A program made the translations under genes and the position numbers. 8,760 nucleotides of DNA from DASPKW01 sp038244055 (GTDB lineage Bacteria > Planctomycetota > Phycisphaerae > Tepidisphaerales > Tepidisphaeraceae), in assembly GCA_038244055.1 (NCBI GenBank), contig JBBRTW010000307.1:1-8760 (forward strand), in the 5' to 3' direction. Of the stretch, positions 1 to 6,395 are shown one piece after another. The first letter of the stretch is position 1. Each line of letters starts with the position of its first letter. The notes beneath the pieces are model-generated. The model saw only the letters and a program-made list of their open reading frames with translations. It had not been told where the DNA came from and did not search any database.

Positions 1-1230
1 CTTCTCGCCCGTCCATATTTCCTTCCAATGCAGCCCGTTATCCACGCTGATCGCGATCGCGGCCTTCGATTTCTCCCCCAGCACCAGCGCCGCGCGAATC
101 GCCTGCCCCGCGATGACATTCGCGCCCGAGACCTTGTAAACCACCTCGCCACCGCCCGCTGCGCCGCCGCGCAATCCTCCATCCACCGCCGTGATATCGC
201 GATTCGAATACGCCTGTTTCTGCCAATCCGCCGCCGCCAGCGATGGCTTGAAACTCCACACCCCATTGCCCCGCAACTTGTACCGCGGGTTCTTCGCCTC
301 CGGGTCCTTCCCATTGTCGTCGGGCACATAAAACCCCTCCCCTCCCTGCGACTTGTAAAACCGCGTATACACCTCTCCCGACCGCAGATTCAAAATATAC
401 CGGTGCCCGCTATCCCAGTCGTAATAATACTTCCGCAGTTTCAGCGCATTGGGGCTGAAGCAGTGAAACTCCTCATCCAGCGATCGAATCGAATCCGCGC
501 CGGTGAGAAATCCGCGCGGGCCGGTCGAGGTCAGGCAGTGATACTTCGCCACATGCCCCGGCTCGGCTTTGCCCCCCGAAAGCGCGCAGGCCCCTTCCTT
601 GCCGATATCCTCCACCCCCGCGATCGTCTTGCCATCGCAGAGCGTGTACAGCGCCGACATCGAATTGTCGTAGCAGTGCCACCGCCCCTCGTAGAACACC
701 TCGCTCACCGTGTGATTGGAAATATCCCAGTAGCGGTGCGGCAAGCCCATCTGCTCCCAGATGCTCTGGTTGATGCCGGAGATGGTGGAGCACATGGTGT
801 AGCCGTAATCGTTGAACTGGCGGATGGGATCGGTCAGCGCCATCCCATGCAGGATCATCGGATTGGTCTGCCGTCGCGCGATGTGATTCCAGTAGAACAT
901 CGCCCAGCACTTGTCGGCCGGCGCTTCCCACCCCGAAGTCGCGCTGTGCGCCAGCGAAGGCAAATCGCTGTAATCCGGATTGGCATCGGTGACGACCTTG
1001 AGATTGTTCACATCGCCGTAAAGTGAACCACGAAGGCACGAAGACACGAAGAAGAAAGCAAAGAGGAAATGCCAACGAGAGATATGAACCGACTTACGGC
1101 GCTTTGAAATAGCTCCAGAGCCTCTCAATGTGGTGCGATTTCCGACATCCACTTGAATTCGATCTTCCATCATTTCCTCGTCTTCTCTTTCATGTTCTTC
1201 TTCGTGTCTTCGTGCCTTTGTGGTAGTCAT
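1..1230 (-). CDS. Secreted transglutaminase-like protein, partial (C-terminus beyond left edge)
   Basis: The minus frame is open from an ATG at 1230 to base 1 (410 codons), with no stop reached. It is a paralogue of the neighbouring gene at 1230-3236. Both share a DPI(R/K)..N.YGY.MC segment, an H.V.EV..EG.WH segment and a D-S segment. These give a transglutaminase-like Cys147/His173/Asp188 triad, numbered from the 1230 start. An Asp-box-like motif (SVDNGLHW, about residues 395-402) near the edge points to a C-terminal beta-sandwich region. The similarity starts at about residue 71 (YGDVNNLKVV). Residues 3-67 are encoded by an interspersed repeat element. That stretch still gives a basic patch (KRRK), a hydrophobic run (FLFAFFF) and a lipobox-like VSSC (Cys65), so it could act as a lipoprotein signal. 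ATG 1230 overlaps the upstream TGA as TGATG, which favours translational coupling. In-frame ATGs at 1173 and 1170 are alternatives. The natural substrate is unknown; peptide hydrolysis or cross-linking outside the cytoplasm is only a family-level guess. Confidence 0.75.
   Translation of the reverse strand, partial: MTTTKARRHEEEHEREDEEMMEDRIQVDVGNRTTLRGSGAISKRRKSVHISRWHFLFAFFFVSSCLRGSLYGDVNNLKVVTDANPDYSDLPSLAHSATSGWEAPADKCWAMFYWNHIARRQTNPMILHGMALTDPIRQFNDYGYTMCSTISGINQSIWEQMGLPHRYWDISNHTVSEVFYEGRWHCYDNSMSALYTLCDGKTIAGVEDIGKEGACALSGGKAEPGHVAKYHCLTSTGPRGFLTGADSIRSLDEEFHCFSPNALKLRKYYYDWDSGHRYILNLRSGEVYTRFYKSQGGEGFYVPDDNGKDPEAKNPRYKLRGNGVWSFKPSLAAADWQKQAYSNRDITAVDGGLRGGAAGGGEVVYKVSGANVIAGQAIRAALVLGEKSKAAIAISVDNGLHWKEIWTGEK
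1027..1224. repeat. Interspersed inverted-repeat element, copy 1 (MITE/REP-like)
   Basis: The ends 1027-1056 and 1195-1224 are inverted copies of one another, matching at 29 of 30 positions. They are built from repeated CACGAAG units (ACCACGAAGGCACGAAG...). The inverted similarity continues inward: GGAAATG at 1065-1071 faces CATTTCC at 1171-1177, so the whole element can fold as a long hairpin. The core is richer in A+T than the flanking genes. A second, diverged copy lies at 4375-4515 with similar ends and a shared GAACC...GACTTAC core. No transposase is encoded. I see no clear target-site duplication. It sits between two tandem paralogous genes and is read through in frame by the downstream one. 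Confidence 0.85.
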
Positions 1231-3236
1231 CACTCCGCCCGCTCCACGATCAGGCTCTTCAACCCGGGCTTCCCCGCGCACTGAATCGTATAACTCTCAC
1301 TCGCCTGCTTCGCCACATGCTCATCCCGTTTCTCCACCCCATTCTCCTCCCACACATAAGTCACCTTCACCGGCGCGAATCCACCGGCCGGCTCCGCGTA
1401 GTCCGCATCGATCCGCACATCGTGGAATCCCAGCGTGTTCTGCTGCGACCCCGCCAGGCGCACCTGCGCCGAGCGCGCGCCGGCCGGGATTTCGCTAAAG
1501 ACGAAGTATTTGCTGTTGCCGGGCGTCGGCCCATCGAGCTTGCCGATCTCCTTCCAACTCTTGCCTTCATCGAATGACACCTGCACGTCGAAATGATCCT
1601 TCACCCCCCGCGCCCGGTAATGCGCGCCGACCCGAATCCGCTTGATATCCCCCGGCGTAACCACCGGCCAGGTCACATCCCCCTTAGCGCCTTTCAAAAA
1701 TGCCAGATCCTCCTTGAGCCCATTCACCACCGTATGGAAATCCGTGTAGAGCAGATTCTTCCCCTTGAACTTGGGATTGGTGCTCCCCTGGATCGTGATC
1801 GTCCCCTCCTGCGCCCCTGCATCGAAGGTGATCGTGTTCTTCCCCTCCGCCAGCGCTGGCAGGGTCCGCTGCGAATGCTGCACATCGTGCGTTAACTTCA
1901 GTGCCTCGATCTTCGTCCCCGCCCCCGTTAGCACCAGTTTCAACCGGTAGTCATATTTCCGGTACACGAGCGCCTTGAGATCGATCTTCTGTGTCCCGGC
2001 CGCCGTGATCGTGGCCGCGCTCTTCCAATCCAGCCCGTTATTATCCGAAACCAGCGCCTCAATCTTCCCGCCAATGCCCATCGCCACCCGCATCTCCGCC
2101 ATCCCGCTCAAATACACATACGAACTCGGCATCCGCAGCACCAGTTCCCCGGCCGCGCCCGCATCCTTGCATCCCAGCCCCGTCTGATCCGCCGCCAGCC
2201 CGACATAACTCAGCGCTGCCGCCGTCAGGTCGGCCGACTTCACCGGCACTTCATATTCAAGCACGCCATTGCCCACCCGCCCCGGCGCAAGATCACCATG
2301 CTTGGGCGTATATCGCAAATCTTCTTTGCCCGTTGTCTGCTTGAGCAATCCCAGTTCCTGCCCCTCTGCCCCATTCACATGCAGGCCCTTATTCCCCCAG
2401 TTCCGCGTCAATTTCTCGCCTGGCCGAAGCTGCACGTTCACCTCGTATCCCAGCGCCGTTCCGTATTCATAAACGAAATTCTTGGCCGGGCTCCCGTACT
2501 CCGACATCGTTGAATACCACCCGTGCGTCGCGGCCGGCAGCCAGCCATTGTTGTCGTAGGTCGGGCAGTTTTTCAGCATCTCCGGGCCGTTCTTCCACCC
2601 GCCCTCGCGCATCATCTGGGTCAGCGCCTTCTCGCTTCCCTTGAATTTCGGATTCTGCGCGTACCAGTCGTTAATGCTGGCCGCGATTTCTTCCACGCCC
2701 GCCAAGTCTCCATCCGCCTTCGGAAAATAGGTGATCAGCGATGAATCGAGCAGATGCCATTTCCCCTCCCATTTCACCTCCGGCACGCTGTGCGCCGTAA
2801 TGCCCCATCCCCGCGCTTCCAGACCCACATACCGCGCCAAGGCCTCGACATTGGCCGAGGCGCAGCAGCACATGCCGTAGCCGTAAACGTTCCAGTCCTT
2901 GATCGGATCGTGCGGGTTGCCTTCCGCATCGACAAATTCATTCGGCGGCGCGCACTGATGCCGGAAGCGATACACATTCTCCCAGATCGTCAGTGCCTTC
3001 TCTCGGTCGCTCATCGAATCCTTGATGAACGATTTCTTCCACGCCTCCAGGCTCGAAACATCCTCCACCTTGTCCGACAGCACTTTGACATGGCTCACAA
3101 TCGCCGGATGAACAGGGGGGGCGGGATTCGCGGCCGCCGCCACCGCCGGCGCGCCCAATACCGCCGTCGCCATCCCCATCGCCCCCACACTCACCGCCCA
3201 GCCCAACACCGCCGAGAAATGCGCTCGCCTGCCCAT
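1230..3236 (-). CDS. Secreted transglutaminase-like protein with Asp-box C-terminal domains
   Basis: The product has 668 residues. The start at 3236 is chosen over the in-frame ATG at 3251 because AGAGGA lies 6 nt upstream and a classic signal peptide begins there: basic MGRR, a hydrophobic stretch to about residue 28, then an Ala-rich AVAAAA cleavage region. A transglutaminase-like core covers about residues 75-170, with Cys123 in a YGYGMCCC motif, His149 in AHSVPEV and Asp164 in LLDSS. The long C-terminal part looks like beta-sandwich modules. It carries two Asp-box/BNR-like motifs, SDNNGLDW (397-404) and SFDEGKSW (554-561), of the kind seen in sialidase-like propellers and carbohydrate-active proteins. 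The product is therefore probably exported and acts on a protein or polysaccharide-bound substrate; the actual reaction is not known. It is the first gene of a likely two-gene unit with its paralogue, whose ATG overlaps this TGA by one base. Confidence 0.88.
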   Translation of the reverse strand: MGRRAHFSAVLGWAVSVGAMGMATAVLGAPAVAAAANPAPPVHPAIVSHVKVLSDKVEDVSSLEAWKKSFIKDSMSDREKALTIWENVYRFRHQCAPPNEFVDAEGNPHDPIKDWNVYGYGMCCCASANVEALARYVGLEARGWGITAHSVPEVKWEGKWHLLDSSLITYFPKADGDLAGVEEIAASINDWYAQNPKFKGSEKALTQMMREGGWKNGPEMLKNCPTYDNNGWLPAATHGWYSTMSEYGSPAKNFVYEYGTALGYEVNVQLRPGEKLTRNWGNKGLHVNGAEGQELGLLKQTTGKEDLRYTPKHGDLAPGRVGNGVLEYEVPVKSADLTAAALSYVGLAADQTGLGCKDAGAAGELVLRMPSSYVYLSGMAEMRVAMGIGGKIEALVSDNNGLDWKSAATITAAGTQKIDLKALVYRKYDYRLKLVLTGAGTKIEALKLTHDVQHSQRTLPALAEGKNTITFDAGAQEGTITIQGSTNPKFKGKNLLYTDFHTVVNGLKEDLAFLKGAKGDVTWPVVTPGDIKRIRVGAHYRARGVKDHFDVQVSFDEGKSWKEIGKLDGPTPGNSKYFVFSEIPAGARSAQVRLAGSQQNTLGFHDVRIDADYAEPAGGFAPVKVTYVWEENGVEKRDEHVAKQASESYTIQCAGKPGLKSLIVERAE

Positions 3237-3336
3237 GTCGTATCCTCTCATGCCGGAAGGTGATTCATCAACGAGTCGTTACAATCAGTGCTACTCTCCG
3301 CGCAGGCCGATGATGAACCTTCAGGAAAAATACCCG
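3237..3336. promoter_or_regulatory. Divergent intergenic region with palindrome and -10-like hexamer
   Basis: These 100 bp separate two divergent genes. AACGAGTCGTT at 3270-3280 is a perfect 5-1-5 inverted repeat and could be an operator. It is directly followed by TACAAT (3280-3285), a one-mismatch -10 hexamer for the plus-strand SDR gene. No convincing -35 is visible at the right distance. The 9-mer GTTACAATC here recurs exactly in the promoter before the hicB-like gene. The regulatory reading is inference. Confidence 0.35.
3243..3248 (-). promoter_or_regulatory. Shine-Dalgarno for the transglutaminase-like gene
   Basis: AGAGGA on the minus strand lies 6 nt before the ATG at 3236. The upstream in-frame ATG at 3251 has no purine-rich site before it. 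This site decides the start and removes five residues (MRGYD) from the longest reading. Confidence 0.7.
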
Positions 3337-4362
3337 ATGCAAATTCGCGATGTATCGCACCTCGATGATCTGCTGAGCACGCCCACCGAGGGCGTTCTCG
3401 AGACCGTCCGCGCCCTCGATGGCGATTTTGTCGTCCTCGGCGCGGCCGGCAAGATGGGCCCCACCCTCTCCCGCATGATCCGCCGGGCTCTCGACCAGAT
3501 CGGCCAGAAATCGCGCCGGGTCATCGCTATCTCCCGCTTCTCCTCGCCCGCCTCCGAGCCTGAGTTCAACCTTCTTGGCATCGAAACCCTCCGCGCCGAC
3601 CTCCTCGATCCCCAGCAGCTCGCCGCACTCCCGGATGCCCCCAATGTCATCTACATGACCGGCATGAAATTCGGCTCCACCGGCCAGGAGGGCCTCACCT
3701 GGGCCATGAATACCTTCCTCCCCGGGCTGGTCGCGCAAAAATACAAGAGCAGCCGCATCGCCGCCTTCTCGACCGGCAACATCTATGGCCTGTCCCCGCT
3801 CCACCTCGGCGGCAGCCTCGAAACCGACGCGCTCAACCCCATGGGCGATTATGCGATGAGCTGCGTCGGCCGGGAGCGCATCTTCGATCATTTCTCGCGC
3901 ACGCTGAGCATTCCGACCGCTATCCTCCGCCTCAACTACGCCGTCGAGATGCGCTATGGCGTGCTCCTCGATATCGCGCTCAAAGTCTTCTGCGGCCAGC
4001 CGGTGGATGTCTCCATGGGCAACGCCAACGTCATCTGGCAAGGCGATGCCAACGCCATCTCCATCTGCGCCTTGCAACACGCCGCCTCTCCTCCCTTCAT
4101 CCTCAACATCGCCGGCCCGGAAATAATCAGCGTCCGCCGAATCGCCGAAGAGTTCGGCCAACTCTTCAACCGCCCACCCATCCTCACCGGCGCTGAAACC
4201 ACCACCGCGCTGCTCAATAACGGCCAGCTTGCCCATCGCCTCTACGGCTACCCCAGAATCCCCGTCCAGCAAATCATCCACTGGACCGCCGACTGGATCA
4301 CCCGAGGCCAGACCACGCACAACAAACCCACTCATTTTGAAACGCGCGATGGGAAATTCTAG
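3337..4362 (+). CDS. NAD(P)-dependent epimerase/dehydratase-like SDR, atypical active site
   Basis: The product has 341 residues with a Rossmann fold of the extended short-chain dehydrogenase type. The dinucleotide-binding GAAGKMG is at 35-41 after a VVLG beta strand. A second-strand AISRF is at 64-68. The active-site serine/threonine region is FSTGNIYG (144-151). The usual YxxxK is Y172-A-M-S-C176 here, so the catalytic lysine is replaced by cysteine, although the following GRER fits the family helix. The LNIAGPE motif (256-262) and C-terminal region match sugar-nucleotide epimerase-like proteins. The substrate is unknown. ATG 3337 is preferred because AGGA (3323-3326) lies 10 nt upstream and the protein then starts just before the fold. 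ATG 3310 and ATG 3235 are in-frame alternatives, and the latter overlaps the divergent gene. The gene is monocistronic here and convergent with the response regulator. Confidence 0.85.
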   Translation: MQIRDVSHLDDLLSTPTEGVLETVRALDGDFVVLGAAGKMGPTLSRMIRRALDQIGQKSRRVIAISRFSSPASEPEFNLLGIETLRADLLDPQQLAALPDAPNVIYMTGMKFGSTGQEGLTWAMNTFLPGLVAQKYKSSRIAAFSTGNIYGLSPLHLGGSLETDALNPMGDYAMSCVGRERIFDHFSRTLSIPTAILRLNYAVEMRYGVLLDIALKVFCGQPVDVSMGNANVIWQGDANAISICALQHAASPPFILNIAGPEIISVRRIAEEFGQLFNRPPILTGAETTTALLNNGQLAHRLYGYPRIPVQQIIHWTADWITRGQTTHNKPTHFETRDGKF

Positions 4363-4374
4363 CCCAGGTGATTC

Positions 4375-4515
4375 ACCACGAAAAACACGAAATGCACGAA
4401 GAGGAATGAACCAAAGGACTTACATTCAAAAAGTCGGTAAATGGTGAACGCACGTTGCGCAAATTACATTTCTACTCTTCTCCGTCTTCTTCGTACCGTT
4501 CGTGTTCTTCGTGGT
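4375..4515. repeat. Interspersed inverted-repeat element, copy 2 (MITE/REP-like)
   Basis: The ends (about 4375-4405 and 4485-4515) are imperfect inverted copies: ACCACGAAAAACACGAA on the left and ACCACGAAGAACACGAA on the complement of the right, about 26 of 31 matching. The core has GAACC followed by GACTTAC, as in the copy at 1027-1224. The copy sits between the stops of two convergent genes. Its foldback could end transcription from both sides, but there is no clear U-tract, so that role is only a guess. It is less well preserved than the first copy. Confidence 0.75.
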
Positions 4516-4542
4516 TCATCTGAATTATTCGGGCTAAAAAGC

Positions 4543-4583
4543 GCAATCATTTCCCAGCGTCTTTCGACAAACATTGTGATTGC
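4543..4583. other. Inverted repeat between convergent genes
   Basis: GCAATCA (4543-4549) and TGATTGC (4577-4583) can pair across a 27-nt loop in the spacer between the repeat element and the regulator's stop. There is no adjacent T-run on either strand, so a terminator is possible but weakly supported. Nothing else is recognisable in 4516-4592. Confidence 0.2.
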
Positions 4584-4592
4584 ATCATCGCG

Positions 4593-4621
4593 CTCCCCTC
4601 ATCCATCACTCCCCTCATCCA
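4593..4621. repeat. 16-bp tandem duplication at the stop of the response regulator
   Basis: CTCCCCTCATCCA occurs at 4593-4605 and again at 4609-4621, a period of 16 bp. Read on the minus strand, the unit encodes the last residues (DEGSDG) and the TGA of the regulator. Because 16 is not a multiple of three, the second copy is read in another frame, and the stop comes from it. Confidence 0.7.
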
Positions 4622-5966
4622 GCGTCTTGGCGATATTGAGCTCTTCTAATTTTCGATACAAGCTCGACACGCCGATTCCCAGTTGCTTGGCCGTCTCGGT
4701 CTTGTCGTATTTGTGGCGGCGCAGGCTGTAGAGGATATGCTGGCGCTCGAATTGCTGGAGGGCTTCTTTCAGGTCCTCGCCGACATCATCGGTGATGCCG
4801 GTGGTGGCGAAGGGGAGATCTTCAACGCCGATGGGCCGGCCTTCCGCGAAAATGACGGCGCGTTCGATCACGTTCTCCAGCTCGCGCACGTTTCCGCGCC
4901 AGGTGTGGTTCAACAGCGCCCGCATCGCGCCATTGGTCAGGCCGTCCACTTTCTTGTTCATCTCGCGCGTGTACTTGTCCAGGAAATGCTGCACCAGAAG
5001 TGGGATGTCTTCCTTGCGCTGACGTAAAGGTGGGAGCTGCAATTGCACCACGTTCAGGCGGAAGAGCAGGTCTTCGCGGAACTCGCCGGCCGCGATCATC
5101 TTTTCCAGGTCCTGGTTGGACGCCGCGATGATGCGGGCGTCAACAGGCCGAGGCTGGGTATCGCCGACCGGCACCACCACCTTCTCTTCCAGAACGCGCA
5201 GGAGCGAGGCCTGAACGCTGACCGGAAGCGTCGAGATTTCATCGAGAAACAGCGTGCCGCCGTTGGCCGCCTCGAAGTAGCCCATCTTGTCGCGCAGGGC
5301 TCCGGTGAACGCGCCGCGCCGGTATCCGAACAACTCCGATTCGATCAGCGAATCGGGAATGGCCCCGCAGTTGATGGCCACGAAAGGCTTGCCGCGGGTG
5401 ATGCCGTTGTAATGCACCGCCCGCGCGAACAGTTCCTTGCCGGTGCCGGATTCGCCGACGATCAGGACGTTGCTCTTGACGGTTGAGAGCTTTTTCACCA
5501 GATCGAACAATTTCGTGATCGCCTGGCTGGCGCCAACCAGATTGTGGAAGGTGCTTTCCCGGGCGAGTTGCTCGGTGATGACCTGGTTGGTGGTGGTAAT
5601 GTCCTGGTATTCGAAGGCCCGCTGCACCTTGTGCAGCACATCGTCGAATTTCACCGGCTTGAGCAGATAGTCGAACGCCCCGGCCCGCACCGCCCCAACC
5701 GCGCTCTCCACCGTGCCGTATGCGGTCAGGATGATCACCGGCGTCTGCGGCAGAATCCGCCGCAGATGCCCCAGCAGCGTCAGCCCATCCATCTCCGGCA
5801 TCCGCACATCCGTCAGCACCAGATCGACCGGCTCCTTGAGCACCATCTCATGCGCAACTTTTCCGTTTTCCGCCTGCTTGACGATATGCCCCTCCTCGGT
5901 CAATAGCTCCGCCAGCGATTCGCGGAGAACCGTTTCATCTTCGACAATCAGAATAGTTTTGCTCAT
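4599..5966 (-). CDS. NtrC-family sigma-54-dependent response regulator
   Basis: The product is 455 residues, full length for the family. An N-terminal receiver domain (about 1-120) has acidic residues E9/D10, phospho-acceptor Asp53 (LTDVRMPEMDG), Thr81 and Lys103. A AAA+ sigma-54 interaction domain (about 140-375) has Walker A GESGTGKE at 171-178, the sigma-54-contacting GAFTGA loop at 218-223 and Walker B GGTLFLDEI at 236-244. A Fis-type helix-turn-helix (TAKQLGIGVSSLYRKL, 425-440) ends the protein. It should activate sigma-54 promoters when phosphorylated. No histidine kinase gene is in the window, so its signal is unknown. The start is firm: the codon just upstream of ATG 5966 is an in-frame TGA, and MSKTILIVEDE is a typical receiver beginning, although the ribosome site is weak. 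Target genes cannot be read from the protein. A sigma-54 promoter match before the cytochrome at 7897 is the only candidate seen here. Confidence 0.95.
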   Translation of the reverse strand: MSKTILIVEDETVLRESLAELLTEEGHIVKQAENGKVAHEMVLKEPVDLVLTDVRMPEMDGLTLLGHLRRILPQTPVIILTAYGTVESAVGAVRAGAFDYLLKPVKFDDVLHKVQRAFEYQDITTTNQVITEQLARESTFHNLVGASQAITKLFDLVKKLSTVKSNVLIVGESGTGKELFARAVHYNGITRGKPFVAINCGAIPDSLIESELFGYRRGAFTGALRDKMGYFEAANGGTLFLDEISTLPVSVQASLLRVLEEKVVVPVGDTQPRPVDARIIAASNQDLEKMIAAGEFREDLLFRLNVVQLQLPPLRQRKEDIPLLVQHFLDKYTREMNKKVDGLTNGAMRALLNHTWRGNVRELENVIERAVIFAEGRPIGVEDLPFATTGITDDVGEDLKEALQQFERQHILYSLRRHKYDKTETAKQLGIGVSSLYRKLEELNIAKTLDEGSDG

Positions 5967-6034
5967 TCAACCACAAGCATACCGCGCCGGGCGCGACAGG
6001 CCATACCCGCGCTTGATCCTCTCCGCCGAGAATG

Positions 6035-6043
6035 TGTTACAAT
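6035..6043 (+). promoter_or_regulatory. Extended -10 promoter for the hicB-like gene
   Basis: TGTTACAAT forms an extended -10 (TGn-TACAAT), about 85 bp before the hicB-like ATG. TTGATC at 6013-6018 could be a -35, but its 19-bp spacing is long. The same GTTACAATC string occurs in the divergent region at 3278-3286, which supports TACAAT as a vegetative -10 in this genome. Confidence 0.45.
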
Positions 6044-6070
6044 CGCGGGAAATCCTGGGGATGATGTGCG

Positions 6071-6108
6071 GCCCGGCACGCTCTCAAGCATCAAGAGGCA
6101 GGCCGGGC
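6071..6108 (+). other. Hairpin in the leader of the hicB-like gene
   Basis: GCCCGGC (6071-6077) pairs with GCCGGGC (6102-6108). Inside it CTCT (6081-6084) pairs with AGAG (6094-6097) around a 9-nt loop. It lies downstream of the proposed promoter and 19 nt before the ATG, so it would be in the transcript. It could be an RNA structure or a DNA operator for autoregulation; there is no U-tract for a terminator. Confidence 0.45.
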
Positions 6109-6127
6109 TCGATTGATTGGAGAGGCA

Positions 6128-6385
6128 ATGCGTTACGCAGTGGTCATCGAAAAAGCAGCGCGAAACTACAGCGCTTATCTGCCGGATGTGCCGGGCTGTA
6201 TTGCGACCGGCAAGACCGTCGCGGGCACACTGGCTAATCTCCGGGAGGCCCTGGAGATGCATCTGGCGGACATGCAGGAAAATGGCGAGGCGATTCCCGA
6301 TCCAACCACGCTTTGCGACTCGCTGGACATCGATCTGGGAAGGGTGATCGAAGGCGGAAAGAGACTGGCAAAGCGGTCGGCCTGA
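6128..6385 (+). CDS. hicB: HicB-like antitoxin, orphan
   Basis: The product has 85 residues of the HicB-like antitoxin fold: MRYAVVIEK beta strand, SAYLPDVPGCIATG loop, then an LANLREALEMHL helix and an ENGEAIPDPT segment, all typical of the family. ATG 6128 is chosen over a TTG at 6113 because GGAG (6119-6122) is well placed before it. HicB proteins normally neutralise the HicA mRNA interferase and repress their own operon. No HicA-sized gene lies upstream (the 5967-6127 spacer leads to a divergent regulator) or downstream (the next gene is convergent and 10 bp away). The chain shows no obvious C-terminal DNA-binding domain. It may be a solo HicB with a regulatory role, or work with a toxin elsewhere. 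Confidence 0.85.
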   Translation: MRYAVVIEKAARNYSAYLPDVPGCIATGKTVAGTLANLREALEMHLADMQENGEAIPDPTTLCDSLDIDLGRVIEGGKRLAKRSA

Positions 6386-6395
6386 AACCCGCTCC

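Noticed and set aside
28..1026. 332-codon open frame on the plus strand
   Set aside because: It is antisense to the transglutaminase-like gene, is rich in Arg/Pro/His/Ile without any recognisable motif, and exists because of the GC-biased codon phase of the real gene.
473..1075. 200-codon minus frame with a hydrophobic start (TTG at 1075)
   Set aside because: It is out of frame with the transglutaminase-like motifs, which run continuously in another frame. The hydrophobic start is the repeat end read in a different phase.
1027..1224. CRISPR-like reading of the repeated CACGAAG units
   Set aside because: The units are very short, without regular spacers, and are arranged as inverted ends of an element rather than as a direct-repeat array.
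3268..4335. 355-codon open frame on the minus strand
   Set aside because: It is antisense to the SDR gene, which has clear Rossmann motifs. The composition (Gly/Ala/Asp/Glu-rich, low complexity) is that of a shadow frame.
6073..6090. Second sigma-54-like site (CGGCACG...AGCA) before hicB
   Set aside because: The GG to GC spacing is 11 rather than 10 and the -12 block does not match; the string is part of the leader hairpin.
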